Assembly (NCBI GenBank): GCA_050955025.1
Contig: JBPBQX010000265.1
Location: forward strand, 1 to 28,696
DNA from: CAXSEF01 sp050955025
GTDB lineage: Bacteria > Pseudomonadota > Alphaproteobacteria > Acetobacterales > Acetobacteraceae
Reading direction: 5' to 3'
DNA: 28,696 nucleotides
In this document: positions 15,469-24,090 of the stretch, in pieces
Position numbering within the stretch: position 1 is the first letter of the stretch
Layout of the letters: every line of letters begins with the position of its first letter
The notes under the pieces: model-generated
Seen by the model: the letters and a program-made list of their open reading frames with translations, nothing else
Databases searched by the model: none
What the model was told of the DNA's origin: nothing
Translations under genes and position numbers: made by a program

Positions 15469-16791
15469 CTACAACGGACGGGTCGCTTCCCAGTCGGCAC
15501 GCCCTTCGCCGCGGCGCACCCAAGCGGTCCAGCAGGCCCGCAAACGTTCCCCGGCGTCCGCGACATCCGGTTCCGCCCACAAGGCGCCTGGAAAACGCTC
15601 GTACACACCCTCGGTATCCAACGGAACAACCAGCCGCGAACCAACGACGGACACCTGTGGCCGCGCCGCGATATCCGGCGCCAGCCCCCAACCGGTGGCC
15701 AGCACCTCAACCCCTGCCTGCGCCGCTTCCGCCAGGTTGAGCCCATAGCCCTCGCTGCGATGCAGGGACACATAGACATCGATCAGCCCGTAGAACTCCC
15801 GGATCGGGCACGCCACCACCGCGCTGTCCCACACCAGGATACGCGCGTCGTCGCCGGCATAGCTGACCAAATGGTCGAACAGCCGGCGATGGCGCGCGAC
15901 GTCGTGACACCGCACTACAAGACGCACATCCACGGCGTTTGGTCCGCCGGCAACGTCGCGGAACGCCGCCCGGAACGCGTCGATCGCCCCGCACGGATTC
16001 TTGCGTGCATAGTTCGAGGCGAACGAGAACGACGTGCCCGCCACGAACGCCGCCTCCGACAGCCCGAACCGCTCACGCGCCGCAACACGCTCGGCCACCG
16101 GGATGCCCAGCATCGGCGCCCGGTCGACGGCATGCGGCACCACCCGGATCGGCCCGTCGAACCCGGGCAACCCGCGAACCATGGCTTCCGCCACGAACGG
16201 CGAGGGAGCCCAGATCTCGTCGGCCAGCTCCGCGCACGCCCTCCACTCCGGCGACACTACGGTCAGCTCCCAGGCCCAGTAACCGACCACCGCCACATCC
16301 TCGAGCGCCGCCGGATCGAACAGCGCCATTGCCCGCGCGAAATCCGGCGGGTTGATGTGCACGACCACCTCGCCGGCGCCCCAGGCTGCCAGCGCGGACA
16401 GATCGGCGCCTGCCGTGGTCGCGATGTCCGAGGCGATCGCCAGTCCCGGTGCCAGATCGAGTTCCAGCACCGCGACGCCGCGCGCACGCAGATCCAAGAC
16501 CATCAGCTCGGCACCGCGCTGCAGCCCGCATCGCGAGCTGAACAGCCCCGCCACCGCGACACGAGTTCCGCCCGGCTGACGCCGCACCCGGTCGCGCAAT
16601 GGCTCGAGACGAAAATCCTGCTGCACCAGCCCCGGATCGGCCAGCCGTGCCGCCTGCGCCCGACGCTCGAGGAACAGCCGCAACCCATCCACGGCCCCCA
16701 CGAGCCTGCGGCGCACCGGTGCGGGAAGCCTTCTGACAAGACCGATGGACAAGCCGGCAACACCCCCAGGAAGACGTTCCAACCCCTGCAC
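15469..16791 (-). CDS. GT4-type glycosyltransferase
   Basis: A 440-residue GT-B glycosyltransferase of the GT4 group. An N-terminal Rossmann half starts at about 77 (TRVAVAGLFSS). The sugar-nucleotide half starts near 246 (EAAFVAGTSFSFASNYARKNP), with LHRSEGYGLNLAEAA at 343-357 forming the E-x7-E retaining-transferase motif (E347, E355). YWAWELTVVSPEW (171-183) and EIWAPSPFVAEA (192-203) are typical of GT4 enzymes that build surface polysaccharide or rhamnan-type chains. The start appears to be GTG 16791, without a clear ribosome-binding site, so the N-terminus is uncertain. It lies 62 bases after the zinc-ribbon gene in the same row. It probably adds a sugar to a surface glycan in the cytoplasm. 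Confidence 0.87.
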   Translation of the reverse strand: MQGLERLPGGVAGLSIGLVRRLPAPVRRRLVGAVDGLRLFLERRAQAARLADPGLVQQDFRLEPLRDRVRRQPGGTRVAVAGLFSSRCGLQRGAELMVLDLRARGVAVLELDLAPGLAIASDIATTAGADLSALAAWGAGEVVVHINPPDFARAMALFDPAALEDVAVVGYWAWELTVVSPEWRACAELADEIWAPSPFVAEAMVRGLPGFDGPIRVVPHAVDRAPMLGIPVAERVAARERFGLSEAAFVAGTSFSFASNYARKNPCGAIDAFRAAFRDVAGGPNAVDVRLVVRCHDVARHRRLFDHLVSYAGDDARILVWDSAVVACPIREFYGLIDVYVSLHRSEGYGLNLAEAAQAGVEVLATGWGLAPDIAARPQVSVVGSRLVVPLDTEGVYERFPGALWAEPDVADAGERLRACWTAWVRRGEGRADWEATRPL

Positions 16792-16852
16792 GATCGCGAC
16801 GAACCCGGCCCCTCGGCGCCGCAGGACCCGCCTCGCAGGGCCAACAGGACTA

Positions 16853-17290
16853 CTACACCTTGCGGGTGTGATCCCCGCCGCAATGCCCGCACCGCCACTT
16901 CTCCGAGAGCGTGTCCCCGTCCGGGTAGGCCACCTCGCAGGAGAACAGGTAGGCCATCTGCGTGCCGCACCACGGGCAACGGTGCAGCCGATGCGTCACG
17001 TGGGCGCCCGAGCCGTGCTCGGACGCCCGGGCCGCAGCGATCCTTCCCGCGACCTCGCGGTGGCGTCGCGACCGCCCGAACGCCTCGAACGCGCGACGCA
17101 GGAACGCGACGTTCCTGCGCAGGGCGCGCGTCGGCGAGAACGGCAAACGCGTCGCCACGACCGTGGCAGCGCCCTGTCGTAACCTAACGTCGCCGGCTCG
17201 CGACGCCGTCACCGCCGGCAACCCCGGACCGCGCTGCCGCAGCCCCGACACCCCCGACGAGGCGGTTCGCCTCCTGCCTGGCTCCCGCAT
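16853..17290 (-). CDS. Small zinc-ribbon protein
   Basis: A protein of up to 145 residues whose last 45 contain two CxxC knuckles, CPWCG (C105, C108) and CGHCGG (C134, C137), separated by 25 residues. Together these form a likely structural zinc ribbon. The middle (50-95) is Arg-rich and helical; the first ~40 residues look poorly conserved, and the true start may be further inside. The ATG at 17290 lies 7 bases after the upstream stop, with GAGGG almost touching it, so spacing is poor. It lies between the methyltransferase/GT9 fusion and the GT4. No family is recognised. The ribbon could bind nucleic acid or simply stabilise a small regulator or chaperone. Confidence 0.55.
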   Translation of the reverse strand: MREPGRRRTASSGVSGLRQRGPGLPAVTASRAGDVRLRQGAATVVATRLPFSPTRALRRNVAFLRRAFEAFGRSRRHREVAGRIAAARASEHGSGAHVTHRLHRCPWCGTQMAYLFSCEVAYPDGDTLSEKWRCGHCGGDHTRKV

Positions 17291-17297
17291 CCCTCGG

Positions 17298-19583
17298 TCA
17301 CGCCGTGAGGCGCCTGGACGCCTGCGCGAACACCGCCTCTGGAAGCAGCCCCTGCATGCAGGTATGCTCGTAGGGACACTCCACCAGCCTGTCGTAGCCG
17401 CAGGGCGAGCACGGCACCACGGCCATGAGCGCCTGCGAGCGCGGCCCGCGAGGCCCCCACTCCTGCGGCTGGTGGCTGGCCGAATAGATCGCCAGCGTCG
17501 GCGCGCCGACCGAGGCCGCAAGATGGCCGATCCCCGAGTTGTTGCAGATCACCAGATCGGCGCCCCGGAGCACATCCGGGATATCCGACCAGGCTGTGCG
17601 CCCAGCCAGGCTGACGACCCGGCCCGCACAGCCGCTTTCCTCGACGATATGACCCAGAGGCCCCGTCTGCGCGCGCGAGCCGACCAGCAAAACCACGCAA
17701 TCGAGCCTGGTCACCAGCGCCCGGATCAGCTCCACGTAGTGCGCCAACGGCCAGTCCCGAAGGTCGGAGTTGCTGACGGGCGCGATCACCACCCGATGCT
17801 GCCCCTGGGGAAGCGCCTCGAACATCTCCGACACCGTGCCGGGCGATGCGGCACCGGCCACGTCGTCCTCCTGCACCGAGTAGAGAGAGTTCATGCGGTC
17901 CGAGAGCAGCTGCACCAGCAGGGAGAGCTGCTCCCCGATGTGCAGGTCGCTGCGGTGAAACCGCGCGATCGCCGGTGCCTCCAGCTGGTCCAGCAGAACC
18001 CCGCTGAAGCCCATCATGGCGCGCAGCGGCCGGCCCGACGTGTGTATCCGGAACTCGAACGTGCCGTAGTCGAAGTTGTTGGTGAACTCGACTTCCACCC
18101 CCTCGTTGATCGTCGATGTGATCTGGTCGGCGGTGATCTCGCGCATCGCCAGGATCTTCGAGCTCTCGTGCGCGATGTCGATTGTGATGCGGGTCCGCTT
18201 CAGTCCGATGCGCAGGCCCGACAGCTGCAGCCCGAACGTCGCGCGGAAGCGTCCGGGCGGCAGCTTGATGTAGGGGCCGAAGATGACATGCGTGTCGCCG
18301 ACGCTGAAATCCGTCTCATGCCGAAACGGTGTCCGCCGCGGCATGCGGGAGCTGAACCGCTCCGGACCCAGAAGAACGCTCGTCATGCGGTTCAGCCCGG
18401 CAGTGGAACGCGCGGCCTGGTCGAACGGAAGCAGCACGTCGAGAAACGGGAAGCGCGCCGCGATACCGATGCCGCAGCGCGTGCCCGCGTCGACCTCCTC
18501 CAGCAGATGCCGGGTGTCCTCGTCCACCCGCAGGTCGATGGCCACGTCGTAGGACCCTGCCGCCGCAAGACGGAACGCCTCGACGCCCTCGATCGGCTTG
18601 CCGTCCCAGTTCCTCGCATTCTCGGGGAAGTAGTTGTAGGTCGCGACCTCGTCCGCCAGCCCGCACGCCTCGGCCGCGGCACGGTTCCACTCCCCCACGA
18701 CGAGGCGGATGCGCGCTTGCGGAAACGCCTCGCGCAGCCGCCGCAAGGCCGGCAGCCCGATGATGAAGTCCCCAAAATGCCCGAGTGCCATGGCCAGCAC
18801 GCGCGCGACGCCACCCGTGTCGTGACCGAACTCGTACAGCGCAAGCTCGTGCGGCTGCGCGGCCAGCCTGGTGATCCGCTGCATCCCCGCATCGCGTTCT
18901 GCCACGACACCCTGCGTGGTGCCTGTGCGGATCGCGTCGAAGTCGGTGGGCGGCTCGCCAGGCCGAACGACACGCCCCTCGGTCCGCGTATCCAGAAACC
19001 ACTCCGGCGCGCGTATCTTCTCGACCACCAGCTCCAGCTCGTAGCAGCCGCCCGAATGCCGCTCCGGCGGGATCGAATAGTCGAAATGCAGATCATTGTC
19101 GGCGAGATGACGCAGCCGGTAGCTGTTCGGCGCCAGGGATCCTTCTATGTCGCCCATCAGCGACGCCGGCGTGTAGAACCTCTGATGATCGCCGTTGTAC
19201 TGCGACGGCAGCGCGACCCGCTTCTCGTAGAGGAACTGGTGCGGCACCATGATCACCAGGAAGCCGCCAGCCCTGAGCACCCGGAACCAGTCCTGCAGGG
19301 CGTTGCGGAAATCCGGGATATGCTCCAGGCAGTGGCTTGCGAACACCGCGTCCTGCGAGCCGTCCGCGAACGGCAAGGTCCGCCCGTCGTAGCCGGGGTA
19401 GTCCAGCTCGACACCCACCGCCTGCGGCACGATCGGAACCACGTCGTCGATATAGCCCTTGTAGCCGATGTCGAGGATGGCCTTGCCTGAAAGGTAGCTG
19501 TCGATGAACCCGTTCTCGAGGCGCAGCCCGTAGGTCTTGCGTGCCTCCTCGCCCACCCGCCGCTCCGGCCCGACGTCACTCAC
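17298..19583 (-). CDS. Methyltransferase fused to GT9 (heptosyltransferase-like) glycosyltransferase
   Basis: A 761-residue multidomain protein. Residues ~20-195 are a class I SAM methyltransferase: AILDIGYKG (35-43, motif I), VELD (58-61), LPFADGSQDAVFASHCLEHI (70-89), and GGFLVIMVPH. Residues ~255-415 and 595-755 are the two halves of a GT9 glycosyltransferase: ALGHFGDFIIGLPALRRLR (267-285) and ICNNSGIGHLAASVGAPTLAIY (679-700), with the late CSPCGY and CMQGL cysteines of the family. Between them, ~425-540 is a beta-rich insert (THVIFGPYIKLPPGRF, TITIDIA-like strands, FDYGTFEFRIHTSG) not normal for GT9. GTG 19583 has AAGGGG upstream. It heads the row with the zinc-ribbon and GT4 genes. It probably transfers and methylates sugars on lipopolysaccharide or another surface glycan. 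Confidence 0.85.
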   Translation of the reverse strand: MSDVGPERRVGEEARKTYGLRLENGFIDSYLSGKAILDIGYKGYIDDVVPIVPQAVGVELDYPGYDGRTLPFADGSQDAVFASHCLEHIPDFRNALQDWFRVLRAGGFLVIMVPHQFLYEKRVALPSQYNGDHQRFYTPASLMGDIEGSLAPNSYRLRHLADNDLHFDYSIPPERHSGGCYELELVVEKIRAPEWFLDTRTEGRVVRPGEPPTDFDAIRTGTTQGVVAERDAGMQRITRLAAQPHELALYEFGHDTGGVARVLAMALGHFGDFIIGLPALRRLREAFPQARIRLVVGEWNRAAAEACGLADEVATYNYFPENARNWDGKPIEGVEAFRLAAAGSYDVAIDLRVDEDTRHLLEEVDAGTRCGIGIAARFPFLDVLLPFDQAARSTAGLNRMTSVLLGPERFSSRMPRRTPFRHETDFSVGDTHVIFGPYIKLPPGRFRATFGLQLSGLRIGLKRTRITIDIAHESSKILAMREITADQITSTINEGVEVEFTNNFDYGTFEFRIHTSGRPLRAMMGFSGVLLDQLEAPAIARFHRSDLHIGEQLSLLVQLLSDRMNSLYSVQEDDVAGAASPGTVSEMFEALPQGQHRVVIAPVSNSDLRDWPLAHYVELIRALVTRLDCVVLLVGSRAQTGPLGHIVEESGCAGRVVSLAGRTAWSDIPDVLRGADLVICNNSGIGHLAASVGAPTLAIYSASHQPQEWGPRGPRSQALMAVVPCSPCGYDRLVECPYEHTCMQGLLPEAVFAQASRRLTA

Positions 19584-20012
19584 TGGCGATACCCCTTGGC
19601 GGACGGTGCCGCCTCAACCTGCAACGGACGACAGCCGTCCCGCCGATGCTACTTCCGTCCAGAACGAAGGCGGGTCAAGACCGCCAGCGGCATGGATCAG
19701 GTGGCGGGCATTGACCAGGCTCCGGCATGGAAACGGACGAGCGACACCGTGATCGCCATTACCCAACCCGGAGAAAGCCAGGGCATCCCCTCGGCGCGAA
19801 GCAACAGCCCACAGCGGGGCCACACGGCCGGCGCCGCGTCTGCCTCGGGCTCCGCTTCGTGGAGAAAGCCTCCCCGCTCGCGCGCCCCGGGGAGAACCGT
19901 TCCCGCCGGTCACCGCTCTGGGCGAGACTGAAGCAGCACGACCGTAGCAGTCGACAGCGCCGTCAACCCCGACCAAGCCAGTCAGCGCGGCAGCGCCGCC
20001 CTCCAACCACCA
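19584..20012. other. Gene-free interval, nothing recognised
   Basis: About 430 bases between the end of the dihydroorotase gene and the start of the methyltransferase/GT9 gene. An open frame at 19614-20006 on the minus strand is Arg/Gly-rich without motifs or a plausible ribosome-binding site, so I do not call it. There is no hairpin repeat, tRNA or riboswitch pattern that I can see. It presumably carries the promoter for the glycan gene row. Confidence 0.55.
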
Positions 20013-21338
20013 TCAGCCCGCAAACCGCACCAGCCGCCCCGCCGGCTCGCCCAGCACCTCGTCCTCGCGCATCACCACGCGCCCGCGCACGATCGTCGCC
20101 ACCGGCCACCCCTGCACCACCATGCCCGCGAACGGCGTCCACCCCGCAGGGGTAGCGATCCAATCTTCGTTGATCTCGCGCCGCCGCCCCATGTCGACCA
20201 CGGTGAAATCCGCGTCATACCCCGCCGCCAGTCGCCCCTTGCCCACCACGCCATACACCCGCGCCGGCCCCGCACACATCAGGTCCGCCAGACGCGACAG
20301 CGACAGCCGCCCCGCGCTGACATGGTCGAGCATCACCGGCACGATCGTCTGCACCCCCGTCAGCCCCGCCGGGCATTCCGGCCATGGCCGCGCCTTGGCC
20401 GCCAGCGGATGCGGCGCGTGGTCGGACCCCAGCGTGTCCACCGTGCCGTCCGCCACCGCCGCCCAGCTCGCCGCGTGGTGCCGCTCGTCGCGGATCGGCG
20501 GGTTCATCACCGCGAGCCCCCCCAGCCGCTCGTAGCACTCCGGCGCCACCTGGGTGAGGTGGTTCACCAGCACCTCCACCGTCGCCACGTCGCGATGCCC
20601 CGCGAGATACCCCAGCTCCTCCGCCGTCGACACGTGCAGGATGTGCGACTGCCGCCCGGTACGACGCGCCAGCGCCATGATCCGCCGCGTCCCCAGGAAC
20701 GCGCACTCCTCGTCGCGCCACAGCCGGTGCGAGTCGTAAGGATCCCCAACCTGGAACATCCCCCGCCGCGCCTGCAGCCGGTACTCGTCCTCGCTGTGGA
20801 AGCTGACCCGCCGGTGCCCCACGCGCATCACCGCCTCGATGCCCGCGTCGTCCTCGATCATCAGGTCGCCCGTGGAGCTGCCCGCGAACAGCTTCACCCC
20901 GCACACGCCCCGCTCCAGCTCAAGCCCGCCCAGGTCGGGCGTGTTGCCCCGCGTCGCCCCCACGTAGAACCCGAAGTCGCACCAGCTCACCCGCTCGGCA
21001 TGGCCCTGCTTCCAGGCCACGCGCGCCGAGTCCGTCACCGCCGGCGTCGTGTTCGGCATGTCGAACACCGCCGCCACCCCGCCCAGCACCGCCGCCCGCG
21101 TCCCCGTGTGGATGCTCTCGATGCTCGCATCCCCGGGATCGCGCAGATGTACGTGCGGGTCGATCAGCCCGGGCAGCACATGCAGCCCCGCGGCCTCGAA
21201 CACCGCCTCCGCCGTGTCCCCCGCGCCCACCCCCAGCGCCGCGATGCGGCCGTCGCGAACGCCGACATCGACACGCGCCTCGCCCCAGGGAAGGACACAG
21301 GTGCCGCCGCGGAGAATCAGATCGAAATGGGAGGTCAT
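20013..21338 (-). CDS. pyrC: Dihydroorotase
   Basis: A 441-residue class I dihydroorotase of the amidohydrolase superfamily, which cyclises carbamoyl-aspartate to dihydroorotate in pyrimidine synthesis. Metal and catalytic residues are visible: GLIDPHVHLRDPG (H62, H64, R66), VKLFAGSSTGDL (K149, the probably carboxylated lysine), SFHSEDE (H181), ILHVSTAEELG (H235), and LGSDHAPH (D306). The length fits. A hydantoinase or allantoinase is a possible alternative, but HVHLRDPG and GSDHAPH favour dihydroorotase. ATG 21338 is chosen over the in-frame start at 21377. The gene is alone on its strand between the gene-free interval and repeat copy C; no other pyrimidine genes are present. Confidence 0.88.
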   Translation of the reverse strand: MTSHFDLILRGGTCVLPWGEARVDVGVRDGRIAALGVGAGDTAEAVFEAAGLHVLPGLIDPHVHLRDPGDASIESIHTGTRAAVLGGVAAVFDMPNTTPAVTDSARVAWKQGHAERVSWCDFGFYVGATRGNTPDLGGLELERGVCGVKLFAGSSTGDLMIEDDAGIEAVMRVGHRRVSFHSEDEYRLQARRGMFQVGDPYDSHRLWRDEECAFLGTRRIMALARRTGRQSHILHVSTAEELGYLAGHRDVATVEVLVNHLTQVAPECYERLGGLAVMNPPIRDERHHAASWAAVADGTVDTLGSDHAPHPLAAKARPWPECPAGLTGVQTIVPVMLDHVSAGRLSLSRLADLMCAGPARVYGVVGKGRLAAGYDADFTVVDMGRRREINEDWIATPAGWTPFAGMVVQGWPVATIVRGRVVMREDEVLGEPAGRLVRFAG

Positions 21339-21371
21339 GCCAGCAGGATCGCGAACTCGACATGGCGGCGC

Positions 21372-21488
21372 AAGCAAGGTTGAGGCTCCGCCTCAAACTC
21401 CGCCAAAGGCTGCGCCCTTGGAACGCATCCCTTAAGTCAAGGGTTCAAAGGGCCTCACGCCCTTTGCGGGTTTGGGCAGAGCCCATGC
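21372..21488 (-). repeat. Dispersed hairpin-train repeat, copy C
   Basis: Copy C is inverted relative to A and B. Read on the minus strand it starts GGAAGCATGGGCTCTGCCC and includes CAAAGGGCG/CCCTTTG-type, CCCTT-GACTT-AAGGG, CCAAGGGC/GCCTTTGG and TTGAGGC/GCCTCAA hairpins in the same order as copy A. It encodes the last 15 residues and the stop codon of GlgA and lies ~35 bases upstream of the dihydroorotase start, so it may end glgA transcription. Confidence 0.85.
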
Positions 21489-22722
21489 TTCCTGCCACCA
21501 CCTCGCGGTACAGCGCCAGCGTGGTCTGCGCGATCGACGCCCAGCTGAACAGTTCCAGCACCCGCGCCCGCCCCGCCAGCCCGAACCGCCGCCGCAGCGC
21601 CGGGTCCGCCCCCAGCCGGTTGATCGCCGCCGCCAGCCCTGCGCTGAATGCCGCCGGGTCCGCCGGCTCGAACGTCCCCGGCGCCAGCCCCGGATCGACC
21701 AGCAGCCCCGTCACCTCCGGCACTACCACCTCCGGGATGCCCCCTACCGCGGAGGCCACCACGGCCGTCTCGCACGCCATCGCCTCGAGATTGATGATCC
21801 CGAACGGCTCGTACACCGACGGGCAGCAGAACACCGCCGCGTGGCTGTAAAGCTCAATCGCCTCCGCCCGCGACACCATCTCGCGCACCCAGATCACCCC
21901 GGGCCGCGCGGCCTGCACCTCGGCCACTGCGGCCGCCATCTCGCGCCCGATCTCCGGCGTGTCCGGCGCCCCCGCGCACAGCACTACCTGCAGCGACGGA
22001 TCGATCGCCGGAATGGCGAGCACCAGGTGGATGATCCCCTTCTGCCGCGTGATCCGCCCGACGAACAGCACGTACGGCCGCTCCGGATCGATCCCGTGGC
22101 GCAGCAGCGCGCCGCGCGAGGCGGCCGGCCGATACTCGTCGGGATCGATGCCGTTGTGGATCACCCGCACCCGCGAGGCGTCGACATCGAACAGCCGCAG
22201 CACGTCGGCCCGCGTCTCCTCAGACACCGCGATCACCGCGTCCGCCCCCTCGATCGCGGTGCGCTCCATCCACGCGCTGAGATGGTACCCCCGCCCGAGC
22301 TGCTCCACCTTCCACGGCCGAAGCGGCTCCAGCGAATGGATCGTCAGCACGTACGGCACGCCCCAGAGCTGCGCCGCGATCACCCCCGCCATGTCCGTGT
22401 ACCAGGTGTGGCAATGCACGACCTGCGCGTCGAGGCGGTCCTTCGCCATCGCCAGTGACCGTGCGAACGCGTCCACCGCACCCTCGAACCGCGGATCCGT
22501 GCCCTCCTTCGCCCCGGCCCACGCCGGATACCCGCGCACCGACAACGTCCCATCGCGCGCCGCCTGATCGCCGAACGAGCGCACCTCGACCTCGACCAGC
22601 GCCGAGAGCGCGCGCGCGAGATACTCCACATGCACGCCCGCGCCGCCGTAGACGTTCGGCGGGTACTCCTTCGTGAACAGCGCCACCTTGCGCAACCCGC
22701 CGCCCGCGCCCGCATCCGCCAT
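21445..22722 (-). CDS. glgA: Actinobacterial-type glycogen synthase (GT4)
   Basis: A 425-residue GT4 enzyme that uses ADP-glucose to lengthen alpha-1,4-glucan or, as in GlgM, to make maltose-1-phosphate. FTKEYPPNVYGGAGVHVEYL (16-35) is the glucan-synthase N-terminal glycine loop of the Corynebacterium/Mycobacterium type. VVHCHTWYTDMAG, IHNGIDPDEYRP (188-199), VGRITRQKGI (221-230) and SVYEPFGIINLEAMACE (302-318, E305/E313) follow. The start overlaps the glgC stop as TGATG, so the pair is translationally coupled. The last ~15 residues (from G411) are encoded by repeat copy C, beyond the conserved core. The enzyme differs from the GT5 glycogen synthases common in proteobacteria. Whether it makes glycogen or maltose-1-phosphate cannot be decided from sequence alone. 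Confidence 0.9.
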   Translation of the reverse strand: MADAGAGGGLRKVALFTKEYPPNVYGGAGVHVEYLARALSALVEVEVRSFGDQAARDGTLSVRGYPAWAGAKEGTDPRFEGAVDAFARSLAMAKDRLDAQVVHCHTWYTDMAGVIAAQLWGVPYVLTIHSLEPLRPWKVEQLGRGYHLSAWMERTAIEGADAVIAVSEETRADVLRLFDVDASRVRVIHNGIDPDEYRPAASRGALLRHGIDPERPYVLFVGRITRQKGIIHLVLAIPAIDPSLQVVLCAGAPDTPEIGREMAAAVAEVQAARPGVIWVREMVSRAEAIELYSHAAVFCCPSVYEPFGIINLEAMACETAVVASAVGGIPEVVVPEVTGLLVDPGLAPGTFEPADPAAFSAGLAAAINRLGADPALRRRFGLAGRARVLELFSWASIAQTTLALYREVVAGSMGSAQTRKGREAL

Positions 22723-23987
22723 CACGCCAGCCGATCGATCATCGGCTGCGTGACCAGGCACACCCCGGCCGCCGTGCGCCGGAACCGCGAGGCGTCCAGC
22801 TCCGGGTCCTCGCCCACCACGAGCCCCTCTGGAATGCGCACGCCCCTGTCCACCACCACGTCGCGCAGCCGTGCATGACGCCCGATCTCCGCGTAGGGCA
22901 GGATCACCCCGCCCTCGATCTTCGTGTACGAATGCGCGTGCACCCCGGTGAACAGCAGCGAGCGCCGCACCTCGCTGCCGGACACCACGCACGCCCCGGA
23001 GATCACCGAGCTGACCGCCGAGCCGCGCCGCCCGTCCTCGTCGTGCACGAACTTCGCCGGCGGCACGACCTCGCCGTAGGTCCAGATCGGCCAGTCCTTG
23101 TCGTACAGGTCCAGCCCCGGCACGAAATCCGTGAGGTCGATGTTGGCCGACCAGTAGGCGTCCACGGTGCCGACATCGCGCCAGTACGACCCGCTCTCCT
23201 GCGACGAGCGCACGCAGGACCGCGCGAACCGGTGCGCCACCGCCTTCCCGCCGGCGACGATGTGCGGGATGATGTCGTGACCGAAATCGTGGCTGGATCC
23301 CTCGGTCGCCGCGTCGCGCCGCAGCTGGTCGAGCAGGAACCGCGTCTCGAACACGTAGATGCCCATGGACGCCAGCGCGTGCTCCGGGTCGCCCGGGATG
23401 CCCGGCGGATCGGCCGGCTTCTCCAGGAACGAGACGATGCGGTCGTCCTCGTCGACCCCCATCACCCCGAACGCCACCGCCTCCATGCGCGGCACCTCGA
23501 TGCAGCCCACGGTGACGTCCGCGCCCTGCTCGCAGTGCTGCTGCAGCATCAGCTCGTAGTCCATCTTGTAGACGTGGTCGCCGGCCAGCAGGACGATGTA
23601 CTTCGGGTCGTAGCTCTCGATGATGTCGATGTTCTGGAACACCGCGTCCGCCGTGCCGGAATACCAGCCGGTCTCCGTGACGCGCTGGCTGGCCGGCAGG
23701 ATGTCGAAGCTCTCGTTGCGCTCGGGCCGGAAGAAGTTCCAGCCGCGCTGCATGTGCCGGATCAGGCTGTGCGCCTTGTACTGCGTCGCGACCCCGATGC
23801 GCCGGATGCCCGAGTTCACCGCGTTGCTCAGCGCGAAGTCGACGATGCGCGACTTGCCCGCGAAATACACCGCCGGCTTGGCGCGCGTGTCAGTCAGCTC
23901 CATCAGCCGGCTGCCGCGCCCTCCCGCCAGCACGTAGGCCATCGCGTGACGCGCAAGCGGCGCGCCGCCCCCGGAGCGTTGACCCAT
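22722..23987 (-). CDS. glgC: Glucose-1-phosphate adenylyltransferase
   Basis: A 421-residue ADP-glucose pyrophosphorylase making ADP-glucose from ATP and glucose-1-phosphate, the committed step to glycogen. AYVLAGGRGSRL (17-28) with K37 in TRAKPAVYF is the nucleotide-binding loop. GTADAVFQNIDII, VLLAGDHVYKMDY and SFLEKPADPPG are the catalytic segments, and SMGIYVF and YWRDVGTVDAYW are present. The C-terminal left-handed beta-helix (from ~310) completes the family architecture. Its length is standard. GGAGGGA sits ~7 bases before ATG 23987. The stop overlaps the glgA start, and the NUDIX gene is ~100 bases upstream on the same strand. Confidence 0.95.
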   Translation of the reverse strand: MGQRSGGGAPLARHAMAYVLAGGRGSRLMELTDTRAKPAVYFAGKSRIVDFALSNAVNSGIRRIGVATQYKAHSLIRHMQRGWNFFRPERNESFDILPASQRVTETGWYSGTADAVFQNIDIIESYDPKYIVLLAGDHVYKMDYELMLQQHCEQGADVTVGCIEVPRMEAVAFGVMGVDEDDRIVSFLEKPADPPGIPGDPEHALASMGIYVFETRFLLDQLRRDAATEGSSHDFGHDIIPHIVAGGKAVAHRFARSCVRSSQESGSYWRDVGTVDAYWSANIDLTDFVPGLDLYDKDWPIWTYGEVVPPAKFVHDEDGRRGSAVSSVISGACVVSGSEVRRSLLFTGVHAHSYTKIEGGVILPYAEIGRHARLRDVVVDRGVRIPEGLVVGEDPELDASRFRRTAAGVCLVTQPMIDRLA

Positions 23988-24090
23988 CCGATGTTCCCTC
24001 CCCCGCCGGTTACGGCATGGCGATTACCGCGCAAACCCGCATCGGGCACAAGCCGCTTCTGTGCGAGCCCGAACCGGAAGGCCGGCTCCG

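Noticed and set aside
16962..19490. Long plus-strand frame opposite the methyltransferase/GT9 fusion
   Set aside because: The opposite strand has clear GT9 and methyltransferase motifs, while this frame has composition only.
19614..20006. 130-codon minus-strand frame in the gap before dihydroorotase
   Set aside because: There is no ribosome-binding site, no motif and biased composition, so a chance frame is more likely.
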